NCBI GenBank assembly: GCA_018715125.1
Contig: DVMF01000056.1
Coordinates: forward strand, 25,815-89,814
Origin: Candidatus Coprousia avicola
Lineage (GTDB): Bacteria > Actinomycetota > Coriobacteriia > Coriobacteriales > Coriobacteriaceae
DNA length: 64,000 nucleotides
Direction of reading: 5' to 3'
Shown one piece after another: positions 1-13,160 of the stretch. The notes beneath the pieces are model-generated. The model was not told the DNA's origin and did not search any database. It saw only the letters and a list, made by a program, of their open reading frames with translations. The first letter of the stretch is position 1. Each line of letters begins with the position of its first letter. Both the position numbers and the translations under genes were made by a program.

Positions 1-852
<852 letters not shown>

Positions 853-902
853 CTCTCAGGCACGTTTTGGGACGGGTTCGAAACACGTCATCGTAGAACC
901 TT

Positions 903-931
903 GGGGCGGCGCGTTCGGGCAACCGGGCGCG
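903..931 (+). terminator. G+C-rich stem-loop after the first GH1 gene
   Basis: GGCGCGTTCGG pairs with CCGGGCGCGCC through G-C pairs and two G-U wobbles, with a very short loop. No clear T-run follows, so it may be a weak terminator. An almost identical stem-loop follows the GH1 gene that ends at 10141, so the whole post-gene segment looks duplicated. Confidence 0.5.
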
Positions 932-1016
932 CCGCTTCTCCAACCATCCGATGTTGGTCGCCACCGGCGTTCCGCCGGTCCCGGCTGCTTCCGTTCTACA
1001 CCAACGCGCCCTAGAA

Positions 1017-1086
1017 TTCCCGTGTGCAGGAACGGCACTTTCAGGCTTCCGAGAAAGGCAGAAAGAGGCATTCTCGCACACGGGAA
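1017..1086. repeat. 70-nt CCCGTGTGC stem-loop element, copy 1
   Basis: The 11-bp arms TTCCCGTGTGC and GCACACGGGAA bound a 70-nt element. A second 70-nt element with identical arms and related interior lies at 10250-10319. Both sit downstream of a GH1 gene and after a similar G+C stem-loop. There is no coding signal. This is a REP-like intergenic repeat of unknown function. Confidence 0.7.
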
Positions 1087-1151
1087 CACGGTGGTCTGCG
1101 CGCCGTTTGTTCTGTATAGCCGTCCGTCTGGGGTTTCTCCGCTTTCTGAAT

Positions 1152-1230
1152 GCCCGGAAAATCTATAACGACATTGCCGGAAAAACTATAACGATGATGC
1201 CGGAAAAACCATAATGAGAGTGCCGGAAAC
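1152..1230. repeat. 23-bp tandem repeat, three copies plus a partial one
   Basis: Units run 1152-1175, 1176-1198 and 1199-1221, with a fourth start at 1222. Each begins GCCGGAAAA (the first GCCCGGAAAA) and continues with a CTATAACGA-like half. The A-rich blocks contrast with the G+C-rich surroundings. It directly precedes a 29-codon open frame, so it could be the promoter/operator remnant of a lost gene. Confidence 0.75.
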
Positions 1231-1231
1231 C

Positions 1232-1321
1232 ATGCGGGCGGTGCTCATGGGGGCCTCCGAATGCGCGCGCAAGGTCGAGGACGGGCTGTATGTGATACCC
1301 ATCACCTGCTTGGGTGCGTAG
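1232..1321 (+). pseudogene. 29-codon open frame, possible 3' remnant of a larger gene
   Basis: An ATG right after the tandem repeats opens a 29-codon frame with a VEDGLYVIPI-like core ending in CLGA. The tail resembles the C-terminal ends seen in some AAA-type ATP-binding proteins (DUF4143 class), but this is recalled similarity and not demonstrated. The ATG has no good ribosome binding site. It may be the residue of an internal deletion that joined the gene's upstream repeats to its last codons, or just a chance frame. Confidence 0.25.
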
Positions 1322-1488
1322 ACCGTGTGTGCGGGCAGCGCCCTCGGTTCGGGCGCCCTTCCTCATACGTTCTGGTCGCATGGGTTCTGGTCGCATGGGT
1401 TCGCGAGGCGGGTTTGCGCGCGAATCGGCGCGGGGTTCGCGCTATGCTTAGGGCCATGTTGAGACGAGGGCGGCGGACGGAGGAAAGC

Positions 1489-2004
1489 GTGGATGCCGTC
1501 GAGAAGAGCGATCAGGGGAGGCGCGTGCTGCCAGAGCGGCTCGGCGCCTCGGGCACGTGCCGTGTGGCCGTGCTCGGTCAGGACATCGATGCCCTCAAGG
1601 AGTTCGCGAGATGGTGCCTCTCCTTTTCCTGCGATGCGGTGCGTGAGGCGCGCGCCCCAGCGTTTGAGGTGTTTATTGAGCCGGAGGATGGCGCGCGTGC
1701 GCGCGGCGTTGCTCGGGCGGCAGCTTTTGCGGCGGAGATGATCTGGGGTCCCGCGCACTGTCCCGCGCTCGCCCATGTAGCGGAGGAAGGGGCGCACGTA
1801 CTCTATGGCAGCCACCTGGTGGTGGACATGCGCGCCGGCGATGAGGCCGCACGGCAACGGGACCTTTCCTTCCAAGTGCCGTTTCTCTGCCCGCAGGCGG
1901 TGCTCGTCGTGCATCGCGCGGGAACGTCTTTGGCATCTGAGCTCGCCCAAGCACTCGTCTCGGTGACAGGAGAGGCACCGGACGCTGCGGCGGATGCGTC
2001 GTAG
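1489..2004 (+). CDS. Uncharacterised 171-residue protein
   Basis: Codon use is typical of the neighbours (G or C in most third positions), so the frame is probably coding. I chose GTG at 1489 because GGAGGAAA sits seven bases before it; ATGs at 1444 and 1456 in the same frame lack such a site and lie close to a TATGCT box. No membrane segment, signal peptide or known motif is visible. The sequence CRVAVLGQDIDALKEF near residue 25 could open an alpha/beta fold. It lies upstream of the antiterminator gene on the same strand, with about 190 bases between them. Function unknown. Confidence 0.6.
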   Translation: MDAVEKSDQGRRVLPERLGASGTCRVAVLGQDIDALKEFARWCLSFSCDAVREARAPAFEVFIEPEDGARARGVARAAAFAAEMIWGPAHCPALAHVAEEGAHVLYGSHLVVDMRAGDEAARQRDLSFQVPFLCPQAVLVVHRAGTSLASELAQALVSVTGEAPDAAADAS

Positions 2005-2197
2005 GGACGCCGGTCGCGCTCACCGGCGAAAAATGACCGGTGGCGGAAAAATACGTTTAGTGACGGCGGCGACACGGGTGGTTTCGCTATAGTTATCCCG
2101 TGTTTGCACGGTGTCACTCCTCGGGAGGCATCACGTGCGGTCGGGGCCTCAGGGGAGGTTTCCGTATCGCCGTAGCTGTTCTCAGGGGAGTTTTTTC

Positions 2198-3037
2198 ATG
2201 CTCATTACCAAGGCAATCAATCACAACGCAGCTCTCGCCCGAGATGAGCAGGGCAACGAGCTGGTGGTCTTTGCTACGGGTGTGGGATTCCCCAAGACGC
2301 CCTACGTGCTTGACGACGAGTCCAAGATCCAGCGGGTGTTCCATCACGTGGGCAGCGACCTACTCAAGACCATCGGCTCGCTTTCCGCGGAGACCATCGC
2401 CGCCGCCATGGATATCGTGCACATGGCTGAGCAGGAGCTTTCCTGCACGCTCAACCCTAACCTCTACCTCACCCTTGCCGACCACCTGCAGTTTTCTGCC
2501 GATCGCTATGCTCGGGGCGTGGTGATCGAGAATCCGCTCGCGGGTGAGATTCCCTTTGTGTACCCCCGCGAGTACGCTCTCGGCAAGCAGGGTCTCGTCA
2601 TCATGAAGCAGCACAGCGGTTACGATCTGCCTGAGGTCGAGGCCTGCGCCATCGCCCTCCACATCGTCAACGCCGAGGGTGACGGGGCCGCCTTCTCAAC
2701 CAATCTTCAGAGTGTGATGAAAAGCGTCGAGATTATCGACCAGATTATCGCGCTCATCGAGAGCCGCATGGGCGAGCTTGACCGCACCGCCCACGGCTAC
2801 CTGCGCTTTGTGGCGCATCTGCGCTACCTCATCAAGCGCTTGGCGACTAACACCGCCGTCATGCAGGAGGACGCCACCCTGCTGAATCAGGTGGCGAAGG
2901 ATTTTCCCGCTTCGTTTGATATGGCGAGCGCGGTAGGGGAGTACCTCACCACAAACTATGGCTGGCATCTCACGAGCGAGGAGATGCTCTACCTCATGAT
3001 GTATATCAACCGCCTGGAGTCTGACCACTCTAGGTGA
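2198..3037 (+). CDS. BglG/LicT family transcriptional antiterminator
   Basis: This is an RNA-binding antiterminator of 279 residues that would let transcription read through terminators ahead of beta-glucoside genes when its PTS substrate is present. The N-terminal co-antiterminator domain (about residues 1-60, MLITKAINHNAAL, then GNELVVFATGVGF) is followed by two PTS regulation domains carrying the His residues phosphorylated by HPr and EIIB, including the ALHIVNAE segment. The start is the ATG at 2198, preceded by GGGGAG; upstream in-frame codons give a non-family extension. It is followed 88 bases later by the EIIBC gene, its expected sensor and partner. Family certain; which transcripts it controls is inferred from context. 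Confidence 0.93.
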   Translation: MLITKAINHNAALARDEQGNELVVFATGVGFPKTPYVLDDESKIQRVFHHVGSDLLKTIGSLSAETIAAAMDIVHMAEQELSCTLNPNLYLTLADHLQFSADRYARGVVIENPLAGEIPFVYPREYALGKQGLVIMKQHSGYDLPEVEACAIALHIVNAEGDGAAFSTNLQSVMKSVEIIDQIIALIESRMGELDRTAHGYLRFVAHLRYLIKRLATNTAVMQEDATLLNQVAKDFPASFDMASAVGEYLTTNYGWHLTSEEMLYLMMYINRLESDHSR

Positions 3038-3053
3038 TTCTCGTTGCTATTTG

Positions 3054-3085
3054 TCGCGCAGCGCAAAGGGCCCTGCGGTGCGCGA
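3054..3085 (+). promoter_or_regulatory. Stem-loop between antiterminator and EIIBC genes (possible attenuator)
   Basis: TCGCGCA pairs with TGCGCGA, the stem continues with CGC/GCG after one mismatch, and the loop is AAAGGGCCCT. The position, just before the PTS gene and after a BglG-type gene, suits an antitermination target. No T-run follows and a classic RAT sequence is not obvious, so the role is uncertain. Confidence 0.35.
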
Positions 3086-3125
3086 GGGAATAGATGTCGT
3101 GTCGTTTTCCGAGTAAGGAGCACCC

Positions 3126-4613
3126 ATGGCTAGTAAGTACGACGGCCTTGCGCGCATCATCATCCAGAATGTGGGCGGCAAGGACAATATCAACAGCGTG
3201 GCGCACTGCGTGACGCGCCTGCGCTTTAAGCTTAAGGACGAGGGCAAGGCTAACGACGAGGTGCTGGAGCAGACCGACGGCGTGCTGCAGATCATGCACG
3301 CCGGGGGCCAGTACCAAGTGGTTATCGGCCCGCACGTGACTGACGTGTACGAGGCGGTGCTTCAAGTCGGGCACCTTACGGGTGGCGGCGAGGTCGACCT
3401 CGACGGCAACCCTGTCGAGGGCGGTGCCGATGATCGCCCCAAGGGCGCCCTCAATTTCATCATGGACCTCGTCTCGGGCATCGTGCAGCCCACGCTCGGC
3501 TTGCTCGCCGCGGCGGGCACGCTCAAGGGCCTGCTGTCCCTCCTGGGGTTCTTGGGGGTTATGACCAGCACTGATGGCTCCTATATGGTCATCAACGCGG
3601 TGGCGGACGGCTTTTTCTACTTCCTCCCCATCATGCTCGGCTATACCTCGGCCAAGAAGTTTGGCTGCAACGAGTTCGTCGGCCTCGCCATGGGCGCGGC
3701 GCTCGTCTATCCCGCGATGGTCAACTCCACGGCGGGCGAGGCGCTCGGCAGCGTGCTCGGCGGTACGCCGTTTGAGATGAGCTACTACCACACCTTCTTC
3801 GGCATTCCCATCATCATGCCTGCCTCAGGCTACACGAGCTCGGTGGTCCCCATCATCGTGTCGATGTTCTTCGTTGCGAAGATCGAGAAGTTCTTCAAGA
3901 AGATCGTGTCCTCTCTCGTCGCGTTCTTCATGGTTCCCATGCTTACCATCCTGGTGGGCGTCGTGCTGACCTACCTCCTGATCGGCCCGGTCGCCAGCAT
4001 GCTCACGAGCCTCGTCCTGTTGCTCTTCAACGTGGTCACCGCTCTGCCCGTGGTAGGCGGCACGCTCGCCGGCGTTGTGGTGGGCGGTCTGTGGCAGGTG
4101 CTCGTCATCTTCGGTCTCCACTGGGCGCTCGTGCCGCTCTCGATCGCTAACATCGGCGCCAACGGCATGGACACGGTGCTCGTGGGCAAGGTCGCCTGCG
4201 AGATGGGCCAGATCGCCGTCGTGCTCGCCATCTATCTCAAGACGCGCGACAAGAAGGTGCGCGCCATCGCGCTGCCCTCGATTGTCACGGGCCTCTTCGG
4301 TACCACCGAGCCGGCCATCTACGGTGTGACGCTGCCGCGCATGAAGCCGTTTGTGTTCTCGTGCATTGCCGGCGCCATCTCGGGCGGTGTGGCGACGTTC
4401 TTCGGTGCGAAGATCTTTGTCTCGGGCTACTCGGGCATCCTGGCGCTCGCGCGCTACATCGACCCCAACCCGGGCGGAATGGGCATCATGAGCGCTGTGT
4501 ATGCGGGTATCGCCATGGTCGTCGCCGTGGTCATCGGCTTCCTGCTCACCTGGTTCTTCTGGGATGAGAAGGGCTGGGAGGCGCGCAAGGGCGCCAAGAA
4601 GCGGGCTGCGTAA
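3126..4613 (+). CDS. PTS beta-glucoside transporter, EIIBC
   Basis: This 495-residue inner-membrane permease imports and phosphorylates a beta-glucoside at C6. An EIIB domain (about residues 1-85) has the phosphorylated Cys28 in VAHCVTRLRF. An EIIC domain of roughly ten membrane segments (about 105-480) carries the substrate-site motif GTTEPAIYGV with Glu395. Many BglP-type proteins also have a C-terminal EIIA domain; here the chain stops at KKRAA, so EIIA must come from elsewhere, probably the EIIA-Glc protein encoded at 33438. The start ATG follows AAGGAG. It lies between the antiterminator and a GH1 gene, the classical bgl order. Confidence 0.93.
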   Translation: MASKYDGLARIIIQNVGGKDNINSVAHCVTRLRFKLKDEGKANDEVLEQTDGVLQIMHAGGQYQVVIGPHVTDVYEAVLQVGHLTGGGEVDLDGNPVEGGADDRPKGALNFIMDLVSGIVQPTLGLLAAAGTLKGLLSLLGFLGVMTSTDGSYMVINAVADGFFYFLPIMLGYTSAKKFGCNEFVGLAMGAALVYPAMVNSTAGEALGSVLGGTPFEMSYYHTFFGIPIIMPASGYTSSVVPIIVSMFFVAKIEKFFKKIVSSLVAFFMVPMLTILVGVVLTYLLIGPVASMLTSLVLLLFNVVTALPVVGGTLAGVVVGGLWQVLVIFGLHWALVPLSIANIGANGMDTVLVGKVACEMGQIAVVLAIYLKTRDKKVRAIALPSIVTGLFGTTEPAIYGVTLPRMKPFVFSCIAGAISGGVATFFGAKIFVSGYSGILALARYIDPNPGGMGIMSAVYAGIAMVVAVVIGFLLTWFFWDEKGWEARKGAKKRAA

Positions 4614-4667
4614 GCAGGCTCGGCAGATAACGTGGGACGGTAGCCCTGGCCTTCCGTTCTAGATGGG

Positions 4668-4698
4668 GGAGGCCGTAGACGCAGCGTCTGCGGCCTCC
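4668..4698 (+). terminator. Long stem-loop between EIIBC and GH1 genes
   Basis: GGAGGCCG pairs with CGGCCTCC, one mismatch follows, then AGACGC pairs with GCGTCT around a minimal loop, giving a 15-bp stem. The following bases are only weakly T-rich. It could be a partial terminator, an antitermination target or an mRNA-stabilising structure. Confidence 0.6.
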
Positions 4699-4746
4699 GT
4701 CATGACAGGGCACCCTAAGCGCGCGCGACCCTCCCGACACAGTTAG

Positions 4747-6225
<1,479 letters not shown>

Positions 6226-6287
6226 TCCGTCGCGGCGCCCACATGCGGCGTCGCCTCTCTCACCACCCGCGGGAAAGGAGTCCCTCG

Positions 6288-7142
6288 ATGGATGTGAAAG
6301 CGGTCATGTGCGATGTGGACGGCACGCTCCTCACGAGCGAGCATGCCGCGTCCCCGCGTACGGTGGCGGCGCTGCGGCGCGCGCGGGAGCAGGGCATCCT
6401 CGTGGGGCTCTGCACGGGGCGCGATGTCATCGGCACGGAGAAGATGCTGGAGGCATGGGGGCTCGCGGGCGCCATCGACGCCATCGTGGGCTCTGGCGGA
6501 GCGGAGCTGCGCGATTATGGCAAAGATGTCTTCGAGCTCAACTATCCGCTCGCGGGCGACGCCATCAAAGAAATCATGGCGCACTTCACCGATCTGCCGG
6601 TGAGCTTTGTGATTCCGTATCACGGCGTGCTCTACACGACGGCCGATGATTGGCGCGTCCGGCGGCTCTCAAAGGTGGACGGCCTACCGTTTGAGGTGGT
6701 GGACTTTGATGGGTTCCTAACCGAGCCGCGCCCCAAGCTCATGCTCGCCTGCGCGCCGGAGGACCTGCAGGCGGTCGTCGAGCGCGCGCAGACCTTTTCG
6801 AGCGAAAGCTACCGTTCGGCTTCGCTCATCACCTCCGCGCGCTTATACGAGTATATGGACCCGCGCATCACCAAGACCTTCGGCCTTGCCAAGCTCATGG
6901 GGCTTCACGCTTGGACGCTCGATGACCTGTTGGTATTTGGCGATGCCGACAACGATTGCGATATGGTGGCGAACGCCGGCGTGGGCGTGGTCATGGGCAA
7001 CGGGAGCGAGAAGACGAAGGCCGCGGCGGACTATGTGACGGCGGATAACGACCACGACGGCATCGCCGTCTTCCTCGAGGAGCATGTGCTCGCGCAAGTG
7101 CGCGACGGCGAGACGGGGCGCGTGGACCCGCCGCGCATCTGA
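6288..7142 (+). CDS. HAD-superfamily phosphatase, Cof type
   Basis: This 284-residue cytoplasmic hydrolase has the HAD motif I at its N-terminus (CDVDGTLLT, with nucleophile Asp near residue 8) and the motif IV region VFGDADNDCDMVANAGVGVVMGN near the C-terminus. The C2-type cap between them fits the Cof/YbiV group that dephosphorylates sugar phosphates. The ATG at 6288 follows GGGAAAGGAG; the longer in-frame extension has no family match. It sits between two 6-phospho-beta-glucosidase genes with gaps of 62 and 33 bases, so it is very likely in their operon. It may dephosphorylate a released sugar phosphate or aglycone; this role is inferred from position only. Confidence 0.88.
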   Translation: MDVKAVMCDVDGTLLTSEHAASPRTVAALRRAREQGILVGLCTGRDVIGTEKMLEAWGLAGAIDAIVGSGGAELRDYGKDVFELNYPLAGDAIKEIMAHFTDLPVSFVIPYHGVLYTTADDWRVRRLSKVDGLPFEVVDFDGFLTEPRPKLMLACAPEDLQAVVERAQTFSSESYRSASLITSARLYEYMDPRITKTFGLAKLMGLHAWTLDDLLVFGDADNDCDMVANAGVGVVMGNGSEKTKAAADYVTADNDHDGIAVFLEEHVLAQVRDGETGRVDPPRI

Positions 7143-8597
<1,455 letters not shown>

Positions 8598-8644
8598 CCG
8601 GATCGACCTCGAGCAGGGGGCATCGTCCCAGTTGCGAGGTATGA

Positions 8645-10141
<1,497 letters not shown>

Positions 10142-10146
10142 ACAGC

Positions 10147-10178
10147 CGCGCATATTTGGGGACGCATATTTGGGGACG
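10147..10178. repeat. Short tandem duplication after the GH1 gene
   Basis: The block CGCATATTTGGGGA occurs twice in succession directly after the GH1 stop codon. It is A+T-richer than its surroundings. No function is apparent. Confidence 0.5.
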
Positions 10179-10212
10179 GGGTCGATACGCGTCACTCATA
10201 AAGATGCCGGAG

Positions 10213-10236
10213 AGCGCGCTCGGGCGACCGGGCGCG
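10213..10236 (+). terminator. G+C-rich stem-loop, paralogue of the one at 903-931
   Basis: GCGCGCTCGG pairs with CCGGGCGCGC, with one G-U wobble. It is followed by GGCTTCTC, as at the copy after the first GH1 gene. It is a probable end-of-operon structure for the GH1 cluster. Confidence 0.5.
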
Positions 10237-10249
10237 CGGCTTCTCGGCA

Positions 10250-10319
10250 TTCCCGTGTGCGGGAATGCCACTTTCGGCCCTCTGAGAACGGCGAAATGTG
10301 GCAGATGCGCACACGGGAA
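10250..10319. repeat. 70-nt CCCGTGTGC stem-loop element, copy 2
   Basis: It has the same 11-bp arms as the element at 1017-1086. Here the interior forms a second nested stem, TGCCAC with GTGGCA. Another half-site (CCCGTGTGCGC) follows at about 10335. It occupies the gap between the GH1 cluster and the metallo-hydrolase gene. Confidence 0.7.
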
Positions 10320-10432
10320 CAGAGACGCTCCCGTGTGCGCGCCGGTACGGTTACCTGCAAGTGCGTACTGGTAGGGCTTGGTGTGCTCGCGTACGATGGC
10401 GGTGTTGAAGGCCAGAAGAGAGGAAGACTTCC

Positions 10433-11719
10433 ATGGCACATGACGCAGCAGACAGGTTTGTCGCAGGCGAGCAGGAGCTCATCGCATATACGGCGCGCAC
10501 GTTTGAGCGCAGGCGCACCGACTGCGGCCGGGCGCACCACTACGCGGGCTGGGCGCACAGCTCGGCCACGATTATCGAGGGCGCGACCTCGCTCATTCTG
10601 GTGGATGCGCTCGACAGCCCCGATAGCGCGCGCGAGATGCTCGCCGACGCGCGCACGTATACCGACAAGCCCGTCAAGACCATCATCTACACCCACGGCC
10701 ACCCCGACCATCGCGGCGGCTCCGGCGCCTTTCGCGATACAGCCGAGGACGTTATCTGCATGGCTCCATCGGCGGTACCGCTGCCCGGCTACAACCGCTT
10801 GGACGATGTGCTCGGAGTGCGCGGTCGCCGTCAGCACGGGTACGGTCTGACCGACGAGGAGGCCATCTGCCAGGGCATCGGCATCCGCGAGGGCAAGGAG
10901 CGTGGTCTTGCCGGCTACGATATGCTCGCGCCCACGCGCGTCCTCGCCTCGGGCCGCCATAAGCTCGCGATCGACGGGGTGGAGCTCGAGCTCATCGCCG
11001 CCCCGGGGGAGATGGACGACACGCTCTACGTGTGGCTGCCCGCTGAGCGCGTGCTGTGCTGCGGGGATAACTACTACGCCTGCTGGCCCAACCTCTACGC
11101 CATCCGCGGCACGCAGTATCGAAGCGTGGCGCAATGGGCCGACGCGCTGAGTGCGCTTATCGCCCTGGAGCCCGAGGTGCTGTTCCCGGGGCACACGCCG
11201 GCGCTGGTGGGCGCCGCCCTCATCCAAGAGCAGGTGGGGACCTACCGCGACGCCATCGCGTGGGTGTTTGACCAGACGCTCGCCTGCATGAACGAGGGTA
11301 TGACGCTCGAGGAGACGGTCGAGGCCGTGCAGCTGCCCGAGCGTTTTGCCAGCAAGCCCTATCTGGGGGAGTTCTACGGCACCGTGGCGTGGTCGGTTAA
11401 GAGCATCTACACGGGCTATCTGGGGTGGTTCGACGGCGCGCCCGAGCACCTGGTGCCCGTGCCTGCGCGCGAGAGGGCGCTCGAGCTCGTGGCGCTTATC
11501 GGTGAGGAGCGCCTGCAGGGGCGCATCGAGGAACTCGCCCGCGACGGCTCGTACCAGATGGCGCTCGAGCTTTTGGCCCTCATGGCGCAGGCGGGCTGCG
11601 CATACGCCGAAAGCGAGAGTGCGCGGGACCTCAAGCGGGCGTGTCTCAAGGGTCGTGCGCGGGAGATGACCTCGGCAAATGCCCGGCACTATCTCATAGC
11701 GAGCGCTCGCGAGCTTTAA
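10433..11719 (+). CDS. Metallo-beta-lactamase-fold hydrolase, alkyl/aryl-sulfatase-like
   Basis: This 428-residue protein has the zinc-binding THGHPDH motif near residue 84 and a second metal region at CCGDNYYACWPNLYAIRG. The wording around CGDN and NLYAIRG, and a C-terminal helical part (about 290-428), resemble the SdsA-type alkylsulfatase family with its dimerisation domain, although those are longer. No signal peptide is present, so it acts in the cytoplasm. The ATG follows GAGAGGAAG. It stands alone after the GH1 operon. A hydrolase for sulfate esters or another phospho/thioester substrate is possible; I would not name the substrate. Confidence 0.8.
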   Translation: MAHDAADRFVAGEQELIAYTARTFERRRTDCGRAHHYAGWAHSSATIIEGATSLILVDALDSPDSAREMLADARTYTDKPVKTIIYTHGHPDHRGGSGAFRDTAEDVICMAPSAVPLPGYNRLDDVLGVRGRRQHGYGLTDEEAICQGIGIREGKERGLAGYDMLAPTRVLASGRHKLAIDGVELELIAAPGEMDDTLYVWLPAERVLCCGDNYYACWPNLYAIRGTQYRSVAQWADALSALIALEPEVLFPGHTPALVGAALIQEQVGTYRDAIAWVFDQTLACMNEGMTLEETVEAVQLPERFASKPYLGEFYGTVAWSVKSIYTGYLGWFDGAPEHLVPVPARERALELVALIGEERLQGRIEELARDGSYQMALELLALMAQAGCAYAESESARDLKRACLKGRAREMTSANARHYLIASAREL

Positions 11720-11778
11720 ACCCCGGGCGTCTGTGGGGACGGCAGGCGTACCATAGGGTGCGGTGAGAGGGGGCGCGC

Positions 11779-12699
11779 ATGGATATGGGTGCGACAATGA
11801 CGATTATGGTGACGCAGACGGCGGCCATGTTCCTTATGATGGCCATCGGGATCGCGCTCTCGCAAGCGCGCTACCTCGACCGCGCCGGCGCCCAGCAGCT
11901 CGCGAGCATCGCGGTGTATGTGGCGACGCCCGCGGTGGTCGTCAATTCGCTCGCCACCGATTTCTCGGCGGAAAAACTCGCCAACGCCGGTATCTGCGCC
12001 GCGCTCTGCGTGGGCCTCACGTTGGGTTCGGCGGCGCTTGCCTGGCTGGTGTATCGCGACCGGCAGCGCATCTCGCAGTTTGCGATCATGATCTCCAATA
12101 TGGGCTTCATCGGCATTCCGCTGGTGCAGAGTGTGCTCGGGGAGGAGTACGTCTTCTACGTATCGGCCGCCATCGCCGCGCAGGTGCCCATCTCGTGGAC
12201 GTACGGCATCTGGCTCGTCTCGCAGGACAAGAGCCTGATGTCACCGCGCAAGGTGCTGACGAACCCCTCGGTCATCGCCGTGGCGGTGGGTGTCGTTTTG
12301 TTCTTCGGCTCGGTCAGCCTAGAGGGCGTGCTCCAGGTGACGGTAGCAGACATGGGGAACCTCAACACCGGTCTTGCCATGCTGGTGCTGGGAAGCTATC
12401 TTGCCGAGACCGATTTTCGCTCCATCCTGCGCAACAAGAACGTCTATCTCACCAATGTGCTGCGCCTGCTGGTGGTGCCGCTCTTAACCATTGCCCTGCT
12501 GGCGCCCCTGCCGATCGCCATGGAGGCAAAGCTGGTGATGCTCATTGCGTTTGCCGCGCCGTGCGGTACCACGACGGCGATGTTCTCGCAGATGTTTGGC
12601 GGTGACTACCGGTTTGGCGCGGGACTGGTCTCCATCTCCACGTTGCTCTCGATGGTGACGATGCCGGCGATGCTGTTCTTGGGGCTGCTGGCGTTTTAG
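11779..12699 (+). CDS. AEC (auxin efflux carrier) family transporter
   Basis: This 306-residue integral membrane protein has about ten hydrophobic segments in the two-times-five arrangement typical of the AEC/YfdV family. Recognisable parts are VYVATPAVVVNSLAT near residue 45, ISNMGFIGIPLVQSVLG near residue 105, and the second-half counterpart FAAPCGTTTAMFSQMFGGD near residue 258. Such proteins export or exchange organic acids such as malate. The start at 11779 follows a GAGAGGG stretch. It is the last plus-strand gene before the minus-strand sensor operon. Substrate unknown. Confidence 0.88.
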   Translation: MDMGATMTIMVTQTAAMFLMMAIGIALSQARYLDRAGAQQLASIAVYVATPAVVVNSLATDFSAEKLANAGICAALCVGLTLGSAALAWLVYRDRQRISQFAIMISNMGFIGIPLVQSVLGEEYVFYVSAAIAAQVPISWTYGIWLVSQDKSLMSPRKVLTNPSVIAVAVGVVLFFGSVSLEGVLQVTVADMGNLNTGLAMLVLGSYLAETDFRSILRNKNVYLTNVLRLLVVPLLTIALLAPLPIAMEAKLVMLIAFAAPCGTTTAMFSQMFGGDYRFGAGLVSISTLLSMVTMPAMLFLGLLAF

Positions 12700-12880
12700 C
12701 GCGCGCATCTGACGGGGCCCTCGCGGTGCGAAACGTGACGTTTGGGATGGCCACTATGGGGAGGCGCCGATGCGGGACGGGGTGAGGCCCCTATTGGCGC
12801 GGGTTCGGATCCGATAGCGCTCGAGCCGCCGCGCTCGTGTTGCCGCGCTAATGTTGCTGCGCTCGCACTGCCCTTCCTAC
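12700..12880. other. Intergenic stretch with no recognised feature
   Basis: Between the AEC gene and the GTATAC array I see only G+C-rich sequence with short GC-GCTCG repeats and no convincing open frame or terminator with a T-run. Confidence 0.5.
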
Positions 12881-13160
12881 AGCTTGGTATACGCAAATCC
12901 CAAAGTTGTGTATACCAAGCTGAGTTGTGTATACCTAGCTAAGGGGGTTATTTCTATCCCCCTAAACGTTACCGCAGGTATAGAGCTTGCTGTTTCTCGA
13001 GGGGCCCTTTTTTGGCGCGAGTTAGGTATACACAAATTGCTTAGGTATACGCAGACGGGAGAGTTGTGTATACCTAGGTCGGCAAAGTATACGCAAACGG
13101 GAGAGTTGCGCATACCTAAGCGTCCCCGGTATACACAAACGGCGGATTCGCGTATACCCG
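12881..13160. repeat. GTATAC stem-loop array, copy 1 (three 42-nt units)
   Basis: The element starts with a hairpin (12881-12921, 12-bp arms AGCTTGGTATAC / GTATACCAAGCT). Next comes a larger stem whose arms at 12923-12940 and 13020-13038 enclose an 80-nt core with GGGGGTTATTTCTATCC and AACGTTACCGCAGGTA. Three stem-loops follow, starting at 13043, 13085 and 13127 and so spaced exactly 42 nt, each of the form GGTATACRCAAA...TTGYGTATACC. A second copy with the same order is at 20884-21239. It has no coding capacity and lies at the 3' end of the minus-strand sensor operon. Confidence 0.85.

Noticed and set aside
2005..2197. Classic BglG-type RAT antiterminator ahead of the antiterminator gene
   Set aside because: Only a duplicated CTCAGGGGAG and weak stems are visible; the consensus RAT sequence and a T-run terminator are not clear enough to report.
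12960..13040. LytTR/AgrA-type binding sites in the GTATAC array next to the sensor operon
   Set aside because: AGTTAGG occurs at the arms, but the nine-base direct repeats at 12-13-base spacing expected for LytTR proteins are not there. The second array copy has no link to the operon.
12881..13160. CRISPR array
   Set aside because: The repeating units are palindromic stem-loops with conserved arms and only about nine bases between units, without unique spacers of 30 or more bases. No cas genes are present in the window.
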